Assembly: GCA_910585645.1 (NCBI GenBank) | Contig: CAJUFP010000044.1 | Coordinates: 1-34,834, forward strand | DNA from: an uncultured Hungatella sp. | Lineage (GTDB): Bacteria > Bacillota > Clostridia > Lachnospirales > Lachnospiraceae | DNA: 34,834 bases | Reading direction: 5' to 3' | Shown here: positions 32,593 through 34,834 of the stretch, piece after piece | Layout of the letters: each line of letters opens with the position of its first letter | How positions within the stretch are numbered: the stretch's first letter is position 1 | Translations under genes and position numbers: made by a program | Notes under the pieces: generated by a model | Told to the model about the DNA's origin: nothing | What the model saw: the letters and a program-made list of their open reading frames with translations, nothing else | Database searches by the model: none

Positions 32593-34283
32593 TGGCACAG
32601 ACGATAGGAATAGGGAATCAGGATTTTGAAGCGATACGGAGAGAAAATTATTTTTATATTGACAAGACGCTGTTTATAAAGGAATGGTGGGAGGGCGGGG
32701 ACACAGTAACGCTGATAACCCGACCCAGGCGTTTTGGAAAAACTCTGACAATGAATATGACAGAAAAGTTCTTTTCGGTTAGATACGCGGAAAGAGGAGA
32801 TTTGTTTGAAGGACTGAAACTATGGGACAGCGGGAAATTCAGAACCTTACAGGGAACGTATCCGGTGATCAGTTTGTCTTTTGCGAATGTAAAGGAACAT
32901 AGTTATGAAATGGCGCGGAGAAAAATATGCCAGATATTGTCAAATTTATATTTGGAATATGAATTCTTGCTGGATCGTGATATGATCAGCCCAAGGGGGA
33001 GAAGATTCTTTGAATCCGTGTCGGAGAATATGGATGATATGACAGCGACCATGGCGATTCATCAGCTCTCTCTTTTCTTGTCAAAATATTATGGAAAACA
33101 TGTGATCATTCTTTTGGACGAGTATGACACTCCTATGCAGGAAGCTTATGTAAATGGATATTGGGAAGAGCTGATGTCTTTTATCAGGAGTATGTTCAAT
33201 GCCGCGTTTAAAACCAATCCCTACCTGGAACGAGCCATAATGACAGGGATCACGAGAGTAAGTAAAGAATCGGTCTTTTCGGATCTGAACAACCTGGAAG
33301 TGGTGACGACAACCTCGGAGAAATACGCGGATTGTTTTGGATTTACGGAAAAAGAAGTGTTTCAGGCTCTGGATGAATATGGTATGTCAGATGGGAAAGA
33401 GGATGTAAAGAAATGGTATGATGGATTTACATTTGGAAGCCAAAAGGATATCTATAATCCATGGTCGATCTTGAACTATCTGGATAAAGGAAAGGTGGCG
33501 CCTTACTGGGCAAATTCCAGTTCCAACAGTCTGATCGGAAGATTGATCCGTGAAGGGAATAAGGCTGTGAAGCAGGCGTTTGAGGAGTTGATGAGTGGAA
33601 GGAATCTGGAGGCAGAAGAGATAGATGAACAGATTGTCTATGACCAGCTGTCAAAGAAGCGCAACGCGATCTGGAGCCTGTTGCTTGCAAGCGGATATTT
33701 GAAAGTTGTTGAGTGTCAATTTGTGGAGAGGACAGGGCGGTGGCATTATACACTGGCGCTGACAAACAGGGAAGTGTACCTTATGTTTGAAAATATGGTT
33801 CATGACTGGTTTGTGGAGTCTGACGGCGCGTATAATGATTTTATCAAGGCGCTGCTGACGGGAAATGTTAAAGCGATGAATGCTTACATGAATAAAGTTG
33901 CTTTGGCCACATTCAGCTATTTTGATACCGGGAAAAATCCTTCCAGGGAGGAACCAGAGCGTTTTTACCACGGATTTGTGCTGGGGCTGATGGTGGAACT
34001 TTCTGACAGATATATCCTGACATCCAACAGGGAGAGTGGATTTGGGCGATATGATGTGGTGTTAGAGCCAAGGAGGCCGGATGATGACGGGATGATTCTG
34101 GAGTTTAAGGTTCAGGATGTGGATGACGAAAAGGAGTTGGCTGATACAGTGAGAGAGGCATTGGCTCAGATTGACAGACAAAAATATGAAGTGATGCTTG
34201 TGGAAAAAGGAGTTTCCAAAGAGCGGATACGAAAATATGGATTTGCGTTTTCCGGGAAACGAGTGTTGATTGGTGGGAGGTAG
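32592..34283 (+). CDS. AAA-ATPase-like protein with C-terminal PD-(D/E)XK nuclease domain
   Basis: The 563-residue protein has an N-terminal AAA-ATPase-like domain with IDKTLFIKEW, a P-loop-like RPRRFGKT (44-51) and Walker B IILLDEYDTP (173-181). The C-terminal region matches the PD-(D/E)XK nuclease superfamily, with GRYDVVLEP (D488) and MILEFKV (E504, K506). Such genes occur as multi-copy orphans in gut Firmicutes and Bacteroidetes; their function is unproven, with roles in DNA processing or defence suspected. The sequence is more AT-rich than the upstream gene. The ATG overlaps the fusion gene stop by one base (TGATG); a GTG at 32589 is an alternative start. It may be an acquired gene captured at the operon end. 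Confidence 0.9.
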   Translation: MAQTIGIGNQDFEAIRRENYFYIDKTLFIKEWWEGGDTVTLITRPRRFGKTLTMNMTEKFFSVRYAERGDLFEGLKLWDSGKFRTLQGTYPVISLSFANVKEHSYEMARRKICQILSNLYLEYEFLLDRDMISPRGRRFFESVSENMDDMTATMAIHQLSLFLSKYYGKHVIILLDEYDTPMQEAYVNGYWEELMSFIRSMFNAAFKTNPYLERAIMTGITRVSKESVFSDLNNLEVVTTTSEKYADCFGFTEKEVFQALDEYGMSDGKEDVKKWYDGFTFGSQKDIYNPWSILNYLDKGKVAPYWANSSSNSLIGRLIREGNKAVKQAFEELMSGRNLEAEEIDEQIVYDQLSKKRNAIWSLLLASGYLKVVECQFVERTGRWHYTLALTNREVYLMFENMVHDWFVESDGAYNDFIKALLTGNVKAMNAYMNKVALATFSYFDTGKNPSREEPERFYHGFVLGLMVELSDRYILTSNRESGFGRYDVVLEPRRPDDDGMILEFKVQDVDDEKELADTVREALAQIDRQKYEVMLVEKGVSKERIRKYGFAFSGKRVLIGGR

Positions 34284-34361
34284 ATAGGGGGTCGGACTGC
34301 AATTATGATTATCAGGGATTGCTAAAAGTCAAGGACAAAAGTAATACTTATCGGAGTTACA

Positions 34362-34389
34362 TTGGAATTTACTGGATTTCTTATATTAT
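34362..34389 (+). promoter_or_regulatory. Possible promoter of the ParE-type toxin-antitoxin pair
   Basis: TTGGAA (34362-34367), a 16-bp spacer and TATTAT (34384-34389) lie just upstream of the antitoxin ribosome site at about 34398-34405. The region 34284-34411 is AT-rich and otherwise shows nothing recognisable. Confidence 0.4.
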
Positions 34390-34411
34390 AAAAGTGGAAA
34401 GGACTGATTTT

Positions 34412-34585
34412 ATGGCTGTGGCACTGAAAGAAGATTACCAAAGAGCTTTGGACGAACAAAAGAACGAAGTCCGAGAGCTTGTAATGGCGGGATTGGAACA
34501 GATAAAAGAAGGAAAGACAAAAGATTTTAATACTGTGTGTGACAGACTGGAGAAGAAATATAGAGATGAGGCAATATCAAATTAG
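34412..34585 (+). CDS. Antitoxin-like small protein
   Basis: The 57-residue, highly charged, helical protein begins MAVALKEDYQRALDEQKNEV and ends DRLEKKYRDEAISN. It shares its 3' 20 nt with the following ParE-like gene. Size, charge and order fit the antitoxin of a type II module; no DNA-binding domain is obvious. The frame extends upstream to 34319, but GGAAAGGA lies about 8 nt before 34412 and the added residues are unlike coding sequence. Confidence 0.75.
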   Translation: MAVALKEDYQRALDEQKNEVRELVMAGLEQIKEGKTKDFNTVCDRLEKKYRDEAISN

Positions 34586-34834
34586 GATTACGGAGTTGGC
34601 AGAGGAAGATTTAGAAAATGCTGGCGATTACATTGCCTATGAATTAAAAAATCCGTCTGCTGCTGAAAATACAGTAAGCGGAATTCGCACAAAGATAAAT
34701 TCTTTGGTAAATTTTCCGGAGAGAAACGAGTTGGACGAAGATGAGTTGCTTGCTGGATTGGGTGTCCGAAAAGATTATTATCGCAATTATAAGATTTATT
34801 ATGTGATAGAGGAGGACACCATTTACATAGTTAG
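34566..34834 (+). CDS. RelE/ParE-family toxin, 3' end outside the window
   Basis: At least 89 codons are open to the window edge with no stop. The start reads MRQYQIRITELAEEDLENAG, followed by DYIAYELKNPSAAENTV, LVNFPERNE, LGVRKDYYRNYKIYYVIEED and TIYIV. This is the typical RelE/ParE plan: N-terminal strand, two helices (EDLENAGDYIAYEL, PSAAENTVSGI), then the strand-rich end with R-x-D-Y-Y-R-N-Y-K-I-Y-Y-V. Only the last few residues should be missing. ParE relatives poison gyrase and RelE relatives cut mRNA on the ribosome; which applies here is not resolved. The start lies within the antitoxin gene. Confidence 0.85.
   Translation, partial: MRQYQIRITELAEEDLENAGDYIAYELKNPSAAENTVSGIRTKINSLVNFPERNELDEDELLAGLGVRKDYYRNYKIYYVIEEDTIYIV

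Overview
The window looks like a chromosomal segment of an anaerobic Bacillota, most likely a Lachnospiraceae-type Clostridia. This is inferred from gene content and style, not from a database search. Supporting signs are strong AGGAGG-type ribosome sites, the pth-mfd pair, a PotABCD operon led by an XRE-cupin regulator, a HemC-CobA-HemD fusion, and orphan ORF6N and AAA/PD-(D/E)XK genes. Core genes appear GC-rich. Islands at about 1-560, 3240-4000, 14740-15580 and 32600-34834 are visibly more AT-rich and carry the accessory material. No rRNA, tRNA, CRISPR array, transposase or integrase was seen.

Layout. 1-3043 (minus): an AT-rich end with short ORFs, then an operon of a COG2509-type FAD oxidoreductase, an AEC permease and a small ORF, with a consensus promoter at 3014-3043. 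3249-3994: an ORF6N-family gene broken by an internal deletion. 4045-8217 (plus): pth and mfd. 8333-8953 (minus): a conserved hypothetical protein with its own terminator. 9070-9282: DnaA-box-like repeats, a promoter and a structured leader, followed by an overlapping histidine kinase/response regulator pair. 11545-13429: a consensus promoter running straight into an intrinsic terminator, then a DEAD-box RNA helicase. 13547-14686: nagA. 14811-15577: a small protein/GNAT pair resembling a toxin-antitoxin module.

15641-22766 (minus): first a three-gene run of MalY/PatB-type aminotransferase, Cof-type HAD phosphatase and DUF1622 membrane protein. Upstream of it lies the polyamine operon xre-cupin, potA, potB, potC, potD, with a TTGACA/TATAAT promoter. 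22839-26562 (plus): a lactonase-fold beta-propeller protein, aroC, rpiB and a D-2-hydroxyacid dehydrogenase, ending at a terminator.

26647-34283 (plus): one tightly packed run of GT8, GT2, GT2, precorrin-2 dehydrogenase, HemC-CobA-HemD fusion and AAA/PD-(D/E)XK protein. The two tetrapyrrole genes together encode much of the route from porphobilinogen to siroheme or cobalamin precursors, but hemA, hemB and hemL are not in the window. The window closes inside a ParE-type toxin-antitoxin module.

The items most worth a second look are the three-domain tetrapyrrole enzyme and its translational coupling to an orphan AAA/nuclease gene, the promoter-terminator element before the helicase, the DnaA-box-like cluster, and the microhomology deletion in the ORF6N gene. 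Nothing here is clearly a wholly new multi-gene system.
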